Below, one piece after another: positions 8,103 to 15,870 of a stretch of DNA of 36,875 nucleotides. Below the pieces are notes generated by a model. The model worked only from the letters and a program-made list of their open reading frames with translations, did no database searches and was not told where the DNA came from. Made by a program: the position numbers and the translations under genes. Source of the DNA: RGIG1995 sp045126815 (GTDB lineage: Bacteria; Bacillota; Clostridia; Oscillospirales; CAG-272); the NCBI GenBank assembly GCA_045126815.1, contig JBGVPD010000009.1, forward strand, positions 1 to 36,875. Reading direction: 5' to 3'. Each line of letters opens with the position of its first letter. Positions within the stretch are counted from its first letter, which is position 1.

Positions 8103-8139
8103 AACACTCTTTGTTTATATGAGACAAAGGGTGTTTTTT
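8103..8139 (+). terminator. Intrinsic terminator after coaD
   Basis: AACACTCTTTGT (8103-8114) pairs with ACAAAGGGTGTT (8124-8135), 12 bp with one T-G pair and a 9-nt loop, running into six T (8134-8139). Confidence 0.85.
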
Positions 8140-8336
8140 GTTGTTTAAACTGTAGATTTTGGTGCTAAGGACAATTTTAGTGCAATTAGATGAAAAAATT
8201 GGATAAAATGGAGAAAAATTAAGGGAGAAAAAGTTCTATTATTTGTGAAAAGAAAGAAAAGTTTGTGCAAAGTGTACAAAAATAGAGGTGCGATAACGGT
8301 CAAAATGATAAAGTTACAGAAAATGCAAAAAAACTA
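8140..8336. other. Intergenic region upstream of the dcw promoter, nothing recognised
   Basis: No coding sequence or strong hairpin is visible. The + strand is purine-rich (for example 8191-8260), which may only reflect composition. A single AAAGTGT copy (8269-8275) matches the repeats clustered at the start of the dcw transcript and could be an outlying MraZ contact. A GGTCAAA at 8299-8305 resembles half a CtsR box but has no partner. Confidence 0.5.
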
Positions 8337-8365
8337 TTGAAAAAATTGGGGAGTTGGTATACAAT
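8337..8365 (+). promoter_or_regulatory. Promoter of the dcw cluster (Pmra)
   Basis: -35 TTGAAA (8337-8342), 17-bp spacer, -10 TACAAT (8360-8365). The start point would be near 8372, leaving a 5' leader of about 165 nt before mraZ. It is the only strong promoter I see between coaD and ftsZ, and so probably drives the whole mraZ-to-ftsQ series. Confidence 0.75.
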
Positions 8366-8366
8366 A

Positions 8367-8404
8367 TGAGTGGTGTAAAGTGTAGCGAAGTGTCAGTTAA
8401 GTGG
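8367..8404 (+). promoter_or_regulatory. Four phased direct repeats, likely MraZ operator
   Basis: Four 7-mers of the form (N)(A/G)AGTG(T/G) begin at 8367 (TGAGTGG), 8377 (AAAGTGT), 8387 (GAAGTGT) and 8398 (TAAGTGG), so their spacing is 10, 10 and 11 bp, one helical turn each. They start right after the -10 element and cover the predicted transcription start. MraZ is known to repress its own promoter by binding tandem short repeats at about 10-bp period (TGGGN in E. coli, AAAGTG-type in Mollicutes). Position, period and core all agree, and mraZ is the first gene downstream. Confidence 0.65.
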
Positions 8405-8409
8405 TGCGT

Positions 8410-8481
8410 GGGTGATGCAAAGTAGACTTTGAGTGTATAGCATCAGCTAAAACCATACGGTGACATCTGCTTTTTATACCC
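8410..8481 (+). promoter_or_regulatory. Structured 5' leader of mraZ with alternative stems
   Basis: The long leader can fold two ways. In one, TGATG (8413-8417) pairs with CATCA (8441-8445) around a CAAAG-TAGA-CTTTG hairpin (8418-8431). In the other, AAAGTAGA (8419-8426) pairs with TCTGCTTT (8466-8473), and GGGT (8410-8413) with ACCC (8478-8481), enclosing a small ACC-ATAC-GGT hairpin (8452-8461). The two folds exclude each other. No U-tract terminator follows and I recognise no riboswitch class, so any regulatory role is open. Confidence 0.3.
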
Positions 8482-8535
8482 TTTTGACTGTTACAAAAGT
8501 ATTAAGAAAAGACGAAAGATTAGGAGGTGAGTTAA

Positions 8536-8967
8536 ATGATCGGAGAATGTATGTTTACCGGAGAATACAAGCACTCTATAGACCCGAAAAACAGAATGTT
8601 TTTACCCTCTTCAATGAGAGAAGAGTTGGGAGATGAGGTGTTTGTTGTAAAAGGTATCGACGAATGTATAGCCGTATATCCCAGAGAAGCGTGGGAGGCG
8701 TTTACCGAAAAGCTTAACTCACTGCCTGAAATACAAGCGAGACGTGTTAAAAGAACACTTATGGCATCTGCCGTTAAGACGAAGATAGACGGACAAGGCA
8801 GAGTGCTTATATCGCAGAGTCATAAAGCGTATGCGGGGCTTGACAAGAACGTGTACGTTATCGGCGTTGGAAATCACGTTGAGGTATGGGACGAAGATAA
8901 GTGGATCGCAGAGAACGATATGAATTCGGAAGAACTTGCAGAAACGCTTATGTCTCTTGGTTTCTGA
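8536..8967 (+). CDS. mraZ: Transcriptional regulator MraZ
   Basis: MraZ is a small DNA-binding protein that forms large rings and represses the division/cell-wall cluster. The 143-residue product has two SpoVT-AbrB-like swapped-hairpin domains. The first opens MFTGEYKHSIDPKNRMFLPSSMRE (about residues 6-29). The second contains TKIDGQGRVLISQSHKAYAGL (about residues 87-107). Start ATG 8536 follows AGGAGGTGAG (8522-8531); the internal ATG at 8551 is a less likely start. Its stop overlaps the rsmH start by one base. The phased repeats at 8367-8404 are its probable operator. Confidence 0.96.
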   Translation: MIGECMFTGEYKHSIDPKNRMFLPSSMREELGDEVFVVKGIDECIAVYPREAWEAFTEKLNSLPEIQARRVKRTLMASAVKTKIDGQGRVLISQSHKAYAGLDKNVYVIGVGNHVEVWDEDKWIAENDMNSEELAETLMSLGF

Positions 8968-9908
8968 TGAGTATAGTATTTTCTCACTACTCTGTTTTGC
9001 TGCAGGAGTGTATAGACGGGCTTGATATTAAACCTGACGGTGTTTACGTAGACTTAACGACCGGAGGCGCAGGGCATTCGTACGAGATAGTAAAGAGATT
9101 GACGAACGGCGGAAAGCATATAGCGATCGACCGTGATGACGATGCTCTTACGGCGGCTAAACAAAGATTAAAAGAATTTAGTGATAGAGTTATATTTGTA
9201 AAAGATAACTTCAGAAACGTTGGAAGCGTTCTTGATGAGTTGGGAATAAAAGAGGTTGACGGTGTTATAGCCGACCTTGGAGTATCATCGTATCAGCTTG
9301 ATACGGCGGAACGCGGTTTTTCTTATAACAACGACGGTTATCTTGATATGAGAATGAATAAATCCGATGCTTTAACTGCTTATGACGTGGTCAATACATA
9401 TTCAAAAGATAAGTTAAAGCAGATAATATACGATTACGGAGAAGAAAAGTTTGCTCCGAGAATTGCCTCGTTTATAGAGGAAGCGAGAAGTGTAAAGCCG
9501 ATAGAGACTACCTCCGAGCTTTCCGATATAATAAAGAGCGCGATACCGCAAAAGGCGAGAATAGACGGGCCTCATCCTTCAAAGAGGACGTTTCAGGCGA
9601 TCAGAATTGAAGTTAATGGCGAACTTGATGCGATAGAACCGGCGATCACTTCGGCAGCCGAAAGATTGAAGGTCGGCGGAAGACTTGCCGTAATATCATT
9701 CCACTCGCTTGAAGACAGAATTGTAAAAAAGACTATGGCATCATTGGTTAAGGGATGTACTTGTCCGCCGGATTTTCCGATATGTATGTGCGGAAAGAAG
9801 CCTGTGCTTAAGTTAGTCTCAAGAAAACCGATTTTACCTTCGGAAAGGGAACTGGAGGAAAATCCGAGATCAAGAAGCGCAAAACTGAGGGTTGCCGAAA
9901 GGTTATAG
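8967..9908 (+). CDS. rsmH: 16S rRNA (cytosine(1402)-N(4))-methyltransferase RsmH
   Basis: RsmH (MraW) methylates N4 of C1402 in the 30S decoding site. The 313-residue protein has HYSVLLQECIDGL at the start, the SAM motif YVDLTTGGAGHS, DGVIADLGVSSYQLD, the family-specific PHPSKRTFQAIRIEVN and ISFHSLEDRIVK, and a cysteine-containing stretch (CTCPPDFPICMCGK) near the C-terminus. The ATG at 8967 shares its A with the mraZ stop (TGATG), which suggests re-initiation coupling. Second gene of the dcw cluster, as is usual. Confidence 0.97.
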   Translation: MSIVFSHYSVLLQECIDGLDIKPDGVYVDLTTGGAGHSYEIVKRLTNGGKHIAIDRDDDALTAAKQRLKEFSDRVIFVKDNFRNVGSVLDELGIKEVDGVIADLGVSSYQLDTAERGFSYNNDGYLDMRMNKSDALTAYDVVNTYSKDKLKQIIYDYGEEKFAPRIASFIEEARSVKPIETTSELSDIIKSAIPQKARIDGPHPSKRTFQAIRIEVNGELDAIEPAITSAAERLKVGGRLAVISFHSLEDRIVKKTMASLVKGCTCPPDFPICMCGKKPVLKLVSRKPILPSERELEENPRSRSAKLRVAERL

Positions 9909-9981
9909 AAAAATAAAAACGGTTAGTGTGGGAAATTAACTGTTTTTGGGAAAAATAGGGAAAGATTAGGGGGAAGCGGAG

Positions 9982-10578
9982 ATGACATACGAAAAGTCGT
10001 ATGAAGAAAAAAACAAAAAGTCGAAAAATGTCCGTGAAGGCGAGGTTAAAGTTTCGGCTAAAAATAACGTATCCGCGAAGAAAAATGTAAAATCACGCGC
10101 CGGTGTGAAATCACACGCGCTTGAATCAGATAATATAAAAGTCGTTGCTGCTGTAAAAGAGTTACCAAAAGTTCGGACAATTAAGGCGAAGAAAACAGTA
10201 CCGTTTCCGACATCTGTAGTGTTTGTGTCAGTTATCTGCACTGTCCTGTTCATGTTTATGATGCTTACCATGGCACAGATCAATGAGTTTACCCAGGATA
10301 TCTCGGCATTACAGGGAAGATTGTCCGAGCTTCAGAAGCAAGAGGAAGATTTGAGACTTGACGTTGAGTTTAAAAATGATCTTAGGGTTATTGAAAGTGC
10401 TGCTGTGAACGAACTCGGTATGGTCAAGTCCGATGAAGTACAGAAACAATACGTAATAATCGGCAACGAAGATAAAATCGAGGTTATTGAACCTGAAACG
10501 ACAGAAGACAGTTTGATAAATACCGTAATGAGTTCCATTGGCGAAAATTTCAGACAGTTGGTGGAATATATAAACTAA
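9982..10578 (+). CDS. ftsL: FtsL-like division protein (septum formation initiator type)
   Basis: FtsL, with FtsB/DivIC and FtsQ/DivIB, forms the bitopic complex that activates the FtsW-FtsI synthase. The 198-residue protein has a long lysine-rich cytoplasmic tail (residues 1-74), one membrane helix (about 75-98) and an extracellular coiled coil (about 99-130, DISALQGRLSELQKQEEDL) ending in the short helix ESAAVNELGMVK typical of FtsL, then an acidic C-terminal tail. Start ATG 9982 follows a GGGGGAAG site. Sequence conservation in FtsL is poor, so the call rests on architecture plus its place between rsmH and the PBP gene. Both tails are longer than usual for FtsL. Confidence 0.8.
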   Translation: MTYEKSYEEKNKKSKNVREGEVKVSAKNNVSAKKNVKSRAGVKSHALESDNIKVVAAVKELPKVRTIKAKKTVPFPTSVVFVSVICTVLFMFMMLTMAQINEFTQDISALQGRLSELQKQEEDLRLDVEFKNDLRVIESAAVNELGMVKSDEVQKQYVIIGNEDKIEVIEPETTEDSLINTVMSSIGENFRQLVEYIN

Positions 10579-10717
10579 ATCTGAATAAATTTATAGCGTA
10601 AGGCATTTTGCGAAAATGAGGGTAGAGTGGTGTATTGTGAATATACTCTTTACTCTCTATTTTGGTTAAAAAAGGCAAGTGTGCCGCAAGACAAAAGATG
10701 TCACAGGGGTGAAAAGA

Positions 10718-12967
10718 TTGTACGGAAGGCTTTCAAAATACATAAAAACACGCAGTACTGCCGTGTTAATAATATTCGTTATTCTGTGGGGCGTTATCGT
10801 TGGCAGACTTTTTATGATTCAGGTAGTAAACCATAAAAAGTATCAGCAAAGCGTAACCGACCAGGTACAGAGAACGAACACGGTTTCTGCTGACCGAGGA
10901 GAAATTCTTGATAAAAATAACGTTGTATTAGCGACGAACGTATCGGTGTGGCGTGTATTTATCTCTCCTGTCGATATTGTAGATGATGAAATGGCAAGAT
11001 TTATTTGCCGTAACCTTTCGGATATGCTTGACGTTGATTATGAAACCATATACAACAGAGCAAAAAGAGAAAACAGAGCAGATGAGACTATAAAGAAAAA
11101 CGTCGAAAAAGACGATGCCGACAGAGTGTTGGCGTTTATTCAGGAAAATGACTTAAAAAAGCAGATACACCTTGAAGCGACCACGAAGAGATATTATCCT
11201 TACGACTCATTGGCGGCAAATGTTTTGGGATTTATGGGAACCGACGGCGGAAGCTACGGCGTTGAGCTCCAGTACGATAAATATCTTACGGGTACGCCCG
11301 GAAGATACATAACGGCGAAAAACGGACTTGGTATGGATATGCCTTTTAAATATGAAAGCTATATCAATGCCGAAAACGGATACAGTGTTGTAACGACAAT
11401 TGATATGCGTATACAACAGCTTCTTGAAAAGCAGTTGAAACAGAGCTACGAAGAGTCAAAGTCGGGCGGCGGTGTAACGGGTATCGTTATGGACGTAAAC
11501 ACCGGCGGAATACTCGCTATGGGGCAGTATCCTTCGTATAATTTAAATTCCCCTGCAGTTTTGTCAGACGAACTTTTGGCACAGCTTGACGGAATGAATC
11601 TTGTTCAGGGTACTGACGAATACAAACAAAAACACAACGAGCTTTTGTATTCTTCTTGGAATAACAAGGCTGTTTCGTGGCTTTACGAGCCGGGATCGAC
11701 GTTTAAGGTTATAACTTCGTCAATGGCGATAGAAGAAAATCTTATAAATCCTACGGAAACATTTACTTGTGTCGGACATATTAAAGTTGAAGGTTACGGA
11801 GCGCCTATTCACTGTCACAAGACTTCCGGTCACGGAACAATGGTTTTCTCACGCGCACTTCAGCAGTCGTGTAACCCGACACTTGTAAGGGTAGGTCAAA
11901 GAATAGGCTCACAGTTGTTTTACGATTACTTTACCGATTTTGGATATACAAGCAAAACGGGAATTGACCTTCGCGGAGAGGCAAGCGGTCTTTACGTTAG
12001 CCGTAACGGATTAAATCTCGTTGAATTGTCGGTATACTCATTCGGTCAGACGTTTAAAACTTCTCCCATTCAGCAGATCACGGCAATATCGGCTGTTGCG
12101 AACGGCGGATATGTTGTCACCCCTCACGTTCTTGATAAAGTTGTAGATTCTGACGGAAACGTTATTGAATCTTTTGATACGAAGGTTAAGAGACAGGTAA
12201 TAAGCGAAAGTACGTCAAAATATCTGTCAACAATACTTGAAGAAGGTGTTTCGGGCGACGGTGGAGCTAAAAACGCTTACGTTTTGGGATATAAAGTTGC
12301 CGCAAAGACGGGAACGTCGCAGAAGAGAGACATTCTCGACGAAAACGGAAATTCGTATTTATACGTAGGTTCATGTGTGGCGTATGCTCCCGCAGACGAT
12401 CCGCAAATCGCAGTTCTTATAGTTTGTGACGAACCTTTGGGTAGCACAATATACGGAAGTATGGTTGCCGCACCCTATATATCAAACTTACTTGAAGAAG
12501 TTTTGCCCTATTTAGGTGTCGAAACGTCATACGATGAAGATTATCAGAAGAAAGCGCACGTAAACGTATGGAATTACGTTGGATTTACCGTTGAAAGCGC
12601 TACTATGAATATAAAGAACCAAGGTTTAGCCTATGAATTTGTCGGCGAAGGAACGCACGTAACGGCTCAAGTTCCGCCCGGACAGAGCTCGGTTCTCAGA
12701 AGTACGGGTAAAGTCATATTCTATCTCGGAAATGAAACTCCCGAAAAGAATGATTACGTTACGGTTCCGAACGTTATTGATATGACGGCAACGTTCTGTA
12801 ATACGACGTTGACAAACAAAGGATTTAATATAAAGATCGAAGGAGCTATGAACTATGATGAGGGCGTGGGCGCCAGAGTTGTAAGTCAGTCTCCTGTGGC
12901 AGGTGAAATCGTTCCCAAGGGAAGTGTTGTAACGGTACAGTTCAGACATACTGACGGTACAGACTAA
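10718..12967 (+). CDS. Class B penicillin-binding protein with PASTA domains (FtsI/SpoVD type)
   Basis: This monofunctional transpeptidase crosslinks septal peptidoglycan as partner of FtsW. Counting from TTG 10718 (749 residues) there is one N-terminal membrane helix, a PBP dimerisation domain, the transpeptidase with STFK (Ser about 327), SCN (about 384-386) and KTGT (Lys about 530), and two C-terminal PASTA domains (about 605-670 and 675-745). I favour TTG 10718 because AGGGGTGA (10705-10712) lies 5 nt upstream. GTG 10709 or GTG 10679 would add a few residues with poorer ribosome-binding sites. It could be the vegetative FtsI/PbpB or the sporulation SpoVD; no second copy is here to compare, so I give no symbol. 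An imperfect hairpin sits in the gap after ftsL (about 10621-10660). Confidence 0.92.
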   Translation: MYGRLSKYIKTRSTAVLIIFVILWGVIVGRLFMIQVVNHKKYQQSVTDQVQRTNTVSADRGEILDKNNVVLATNVSVWRVFISPVDIVDDEMARFICRNLSDMLDVDYETIYNRAKRENRADETIKKNVEKDDADRVLAFIQENDLKKQIHLEATTKRYYPYDSLAANVLGFMGTDGGSYGVELQYDKYLTGTPGRYITAKNGLGMDMPFKYESYINAENGYSVVTTIDMRIQQLLEKQLKQSYEESKSGGGVTGIVMDVNTGGILAMGQYPSYNLNSPAVLSDELLAQLDGMNLVQGTDEYKQKHNELLYSSWNNKAVSWLYEPGSTFKVITSSMAIEENLINPTETFTCVGHIKVEGYGAPIHCHKTSGHGTMVFSRALQQSCNPTLVRVGQRIGSQLFYDYFTDFGYTSKTGIDLRGEASGLYVSRNGLNLVELSVYSFGQTFKTSPIQQITAISAVANGGYVVTPHVLDKVVDSDGNVIESFDTKVKRQVISESTSKYLSTILEEGVSGDGGAKNAYVLGYKVAAKTGTSQKRDILDENGNSYLYVGSCVAYAPADDPQIAVLIVCDEPLGSTIYGSMVAAPYISNLLEEVLPYLGVETSYDEDYQKKAHVNVWNYVGFTVESATMNIKNQGLAYEFVGEGTHVTAQVPPGQSSVLRSTGKVIFYLGNETPEKNDYVTVPNVIDMTATFCNTTLTNKGFNIKIEGAMNYDEGVGARVVSQSPVAGEIVPKGSVVTVQFRHTDGTD

Positions 12968-12980
12968 CACATAAATCTTA

Positions 12981-13010
12981 CGGATGTTAAAATATAATAT
13001 TTAACATTCG
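12981..13010 (+). promoter_or_regulatory. Inverted repeat abutting the murE ribosome-binding site
   Basis: CGGATGTTAAA (12981-12991) pairs with TTTAACATTCG (13000-13010), 11 bp with one G-T pair and an 8-nt AT loop. The last base of the stem is the first G of the murE Shine-Dalgarno GGAGG (13010-13014). No T-tract follows, so it is not a terminator. It may protect the intercistronic mRNA, control murE translation, or bind a protein. Confidence 0.45.
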
Positions 13011-13024
13011 GAGGTTTTGGTGTT

Positions 13025-14482
13025 TTGAGGCTTTATAATTATCTTGAAAACGTTGAAGTAAAGGAAACAAACGTCACATGCTTTGACGTTGAAATAAAAG
13101 GTATAACGTCAAGAAGTTATGAAGTAAAAGAAGGATACATTTTCGTATGTATCAAGGGATTAAAAAACGACGGACATTTGTTTATAGAAAGCGTAAAAGA
13201 AAATGGTTGCGCGTTTCTTGTGGTTGAATACGTAAACGAGCAGATCATATCATGCGGATTACCGTATATCAGAGTTGAAAACACCAGAAAGGTATTGGCT
13301 TTGATGTGCGCCAAACGTTACGGAAATCCCGAGAGGGAGTTAAAAATGGTTGCCGTAACGGGTACGAACGGAAAAACTTCCACTTGCAGAATATTGTCCG
13401 AGATATACGGAAAGTCGGGGATGATCGTTGATACGTACGGAACTCTTGACGGAGGACTGACTACCGATGATTCCGAAGATCTTTTTAAAAAACTGAGGCA
13501 CAGTTTTGATAACGGTTTTGATACGATCGTTATGGAAGCGTCGTCACACGCTTTGGCATTGGATAAACTTTTCGGTGTTGAGTTTGATAATTCTGTATTT
13601 ACAAATCTTACAGAAGAACATCTTGATTTTCACTTAAATATGGATAATTACGCATCTGCAAAAGCAAAACTGTTTTCAAGTTCAAAATTAAGCGTATTGA
13701 ATTATGATAACAGCTATTTCGAAAGAGTTGGAAAAGATGCAAAGGGAAGAAAATACTTCTATTCATTAAATTCAACTATGGCTGATTATTATATTGAAAA
13801 TCTGAAGATGTTTGGTGCCAAAGGCTTTGAATATGACCTTGTTACCCCTAAATGCAGGGTGGAAATAAAGTCGGAATTGTGTGGCTATTTTAACGTATAC
13901 AACACAATGGCGGCGGCAACGGCGGCGTTGTGTGACGGTGTTGATCCAATATACGTTCAACAAGGAATAAATTGTGTAAAAAACGTAAAGGGAAGACTTG
14001 AAAAGGTCGAACTTCCTAATACTGATCTTAATTTGTACATTGATTATGCACACACACCCGATGCTTTGGAAAAGGTGTTGAAGTGCATACGTGATTTTAA
14101 AGAAGACAACCAAAAAATAACCGTACTTTTTGGGTGCGGCGGTGACAGAGACAAGACGAAAAGAAGCGTTATGGGAAAAATAGCTTCAAAGTTAGCTGAT
14201 TTTACGGTTATAACGTCAGATAACAGCCGAAGCGAAGATCCTATATGTATTATCAAGGATATACTTAAAGGTATTGACAAGGAAAGACCGTATAAGGTTA
14301 TAGAAAACAGAAAAGAAGCAATAGAATACGTTATAATGAATTCCTGTTCTGACGATATAATATTGTTGGCGGGAAAAGGACATGAAGACTATGAAATAGA
14401 CCTTTCGGGGAAAAGATATTTCAGCGAAATAGAAATAGCCGTAAATGCGGCTGGTAAGAGGTTTAAGAAAAATGATTATTGA
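13025..14482 (+). CDS. murE: UDP-N-acetylmuramoyl-tripeptide synthetase MurE
   Basis: MurE adds the third stem-peptide residue to UDP-MurNAc-L-Ala-D-Glu with ATP. The 485-residue protein has the N-terminal Mur domain (GITSRSYEVKEGYIFVCIKG), the ATP loop VTGTNGKTSTCRI (about residues 113-125), the EASSHAL and NLTEEHLDFH active-site segments and a C-terminal ligase domain with GHEDYE. The amino-acid-selecting motif reads DNSR (399-402) where DAP-adding enzymes have DNPR; the arginine that contacts meso-DAP is kept, so DAP is the likely substrate. The start is TTG 13025 with GGAGG 10 nt upstream. It overlaps murF by 11 nt. Confidence 0.94.
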   Translation: MRLYNYLENVEVKETNVTCFDVEIKGITSRSYEVKEGYIFVCIKGLKNDGHLFIESVKENGCAFLVVEYVNEQIISCGLPYIRVENTRKVLALMCAKRYGNPERELKMVAVTGTNGKTSTCRILSEIYGKSGMIVDTYGTLDGGLTTDDSEDLFKKLRHSFDNGFDTIVMEASSHALALDKLFGVEFDNSVFTNLTEEHLDFHLNMDNYASAKAKLFSSSKLSVLNYDNSYFERVGKDAKGRKYFYSLNSTMADYYIENLKMFGAKGFEYDLVTPKCRVEIKSELCGYFNVYNTMAAATAALCDGVDPIYVQQGINCVKNVKGRLEKVELPNTDLNLYIDYAHTPDALEKVLKCIRDFKEDNQKITVLFGCGGDRDKTKRSVMGKIASKLADFTVITSDNSRSEDPICIIKDILKGIDKERPYKVIENRKEAIEYVIMNSCSDDIILLAGKGHEDYEIDLSGKRYFSEIEIAVNAAGKRFKKNDY

Positions 14483-15854
14483 ATTATCGGAAAAGTTTGA
14501 CAGTAGAATATTGTCTTTGTTGTGCAAGGGAGAGAGTAATTCTGATACGGAAATAAAAAGCATTTCAATAGACTCTCGCGAAGTTGGCGAAAAGACTTTA
14601 TTTGTGGCTGTAAAGGGCGAAAATACCGATGGACACAAGTATATCGAAAGTGCAGTCAAGAACGGCGCTGTGTGTGTTATGTGCGAAAAAATTCCCGAAA
14701 ATTATACGGGTAATTATATATTGGTTGACGATACTATCAAGGCGATATCGGAAATAGCGACTAGCTGCAGGGAAAAGATAAATCCTTTTACAGTCGGTGT
14801 TACGGGAAGTGTCGGAAAGACGACGACAAAAGAGTTTGTTTCATACGTTCTTGCAGAAAAATATCCGACGCATAAAAGCGGCGGAAACTTCAATACAGTA
14901 TACGGAATAAGTCTTACTCTCTCGGCTTTAAGCAGTATACACAAGGCTGTTGTTGCCGAAATGGGAATGAGTTCTTTAGGTGAAATATCGGTATTGACGA
15001 AAATTGCCCGTCCTGATGTTGCAATTATTACGAATATCGGAACGTCACACCTTGAATCGTTGGGAAGCAGAGAAAATATCTGCAAAGCAAAGCTTGAGAT
15101 CACAGAGGGCTTGAAGGATACGGGTACACTTGTATATAACGGTGACGAGCCGCTTCTTTGGGATAAGAGACAGAGTTTCTGCAGAGCTTTAAGTTTTGGG
15201 GTAGTAAACGAAAACGTAGACGTATTCGGTAAAAACATCAGACAAAACGAGAAAAATACGGTCTTTGATATGGTATATCAAGGCGAAGAGATAAAAGACG
15301 TTGTAATCCCTACTTTGGGTATGCATAACGTGTATAACGCTATGGCGGCATTTATAACGGGCAGATTAGCGAATATGTCTGATTGTGAGATAAGAGGGGG
15401 ACTTAAGAATTACAGGCCCTCGGGCATGAGACAAAAAATATATGAAAACAAAGGCTATACGATAATAGAGGACTGTTACAATGCAAGTCCCGAATCTATG
15501 AAAGCGTCACTGTCGGTATTAGCCGAACTCGGAAAAAACAGAAAGACCGTAGCCGTATTGGGAGAGATGCGAGAACTTGGTGACAGATCTCACGAATTAC
15601 ACAAATCTGTGGGTGCATACGCTGCAAGTTTGGGAATACATAAGCTGTATACATACGGTGAAATGGCACTTGGAATTGCAGTTGGTTGCCTTGAAGAAGG
15701 TTTTGACGAATCTTCTATTATAGCTTACAATCAGCTTGATGATCCTAAAGGTTTGGCTGATTTGCTTGAAAAAGACTTATCTGCCGGAGACGTGGTCTTG
15801 TTTAAGGCGAGTAGAGCAGTAGCTCTTGAAAAAGTAATAGAACATCTTGTTTAA
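14472..15854 (+). CDS. murF: UDP-N-acetylmuramoyl-tripeptide--D-alanyl-D-alanine ligase MurF
   Basis: MurF attaches D-Ala-D-Ala to the UDP-MurNAc-tripeptide, finishing the soluble cell-wall precursor. The 460-residue protein has the N-terminal ISIDSREVGEKTLFVAVKGENTDGH region, the ATP loop VTGSVGKTTTKEF (about residues 110-122), ITNIGTSHLESLGS, and the C-terminal domain with DCYNASPESMKASL and LGEMRELGDRSHELH, all family hallmarks. Start ATG 14472 lies within the end of murE, with AAGAGG upstream. The next gene, mraY, begins 16 nt after its stop. Confidence 0.96.
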   Translation: MIIELSEKFDSRILSLLCKGESNSDTEIKSISIDSREVGEKTLFVAVKGENTDGHKYIESAVKNGAVCVMCEKIPENYTGNYILVDDTIKAISEIATSCREKINPFTVGVTGSVGKTTTKEFVSYVLAEKYPTHKSGGNFNTVYGISLTLSALSSIHKAVVAEMGMSSLGEISVLTKIARPDVAIITNIGTSHLESLGSRENICKAKLEITEGLKDTGTLVYNGDEPLLWDKRQSFCRALSFGVVNENVDVFGKNIRQNEKNTVFDMVYQGEEIKDVVIPTLGMHNVYNAMAAFITGRLANMSDCEIRGGLKNYRPSGMRQKIYENKGYTIIEDCYNASPESMKASLSVLAELGKNRKTVAVLGEMRELGDRSHELHKSVGAYAASLGIHKLYTYGEMALGIAVGCLEEGFDESSIIAYNQLDDPKGLADLLEKDLSAGDVVLFKASRAVALEKVIEHLV

Positions 15855-15870
15855 GAATGGGGGAAGAATT

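Noticed and set aside
8299..8305. GGTCAAA upstream of the dcw promoter, resembling a CtsR half-site
   Set aside because: The second heptad at the required 3-nt distance is missing, so there is no CtsR box.
8366..8425. Short frame starting ATG 8366 (MSGVKCSEVSVKWC...) in the mraZ leader
   Set aside because: It begins before the predicted transcription start, has no Shine-Dalgarno, and its sequence is explained by the AGTG operator repeats.
10162..10172. TACCAAAAGTT inside ftsL, similar to the S24 operator
   Set aside because: It is a partial match within a coding sequence, with no promoter nearby, and is likely chance.
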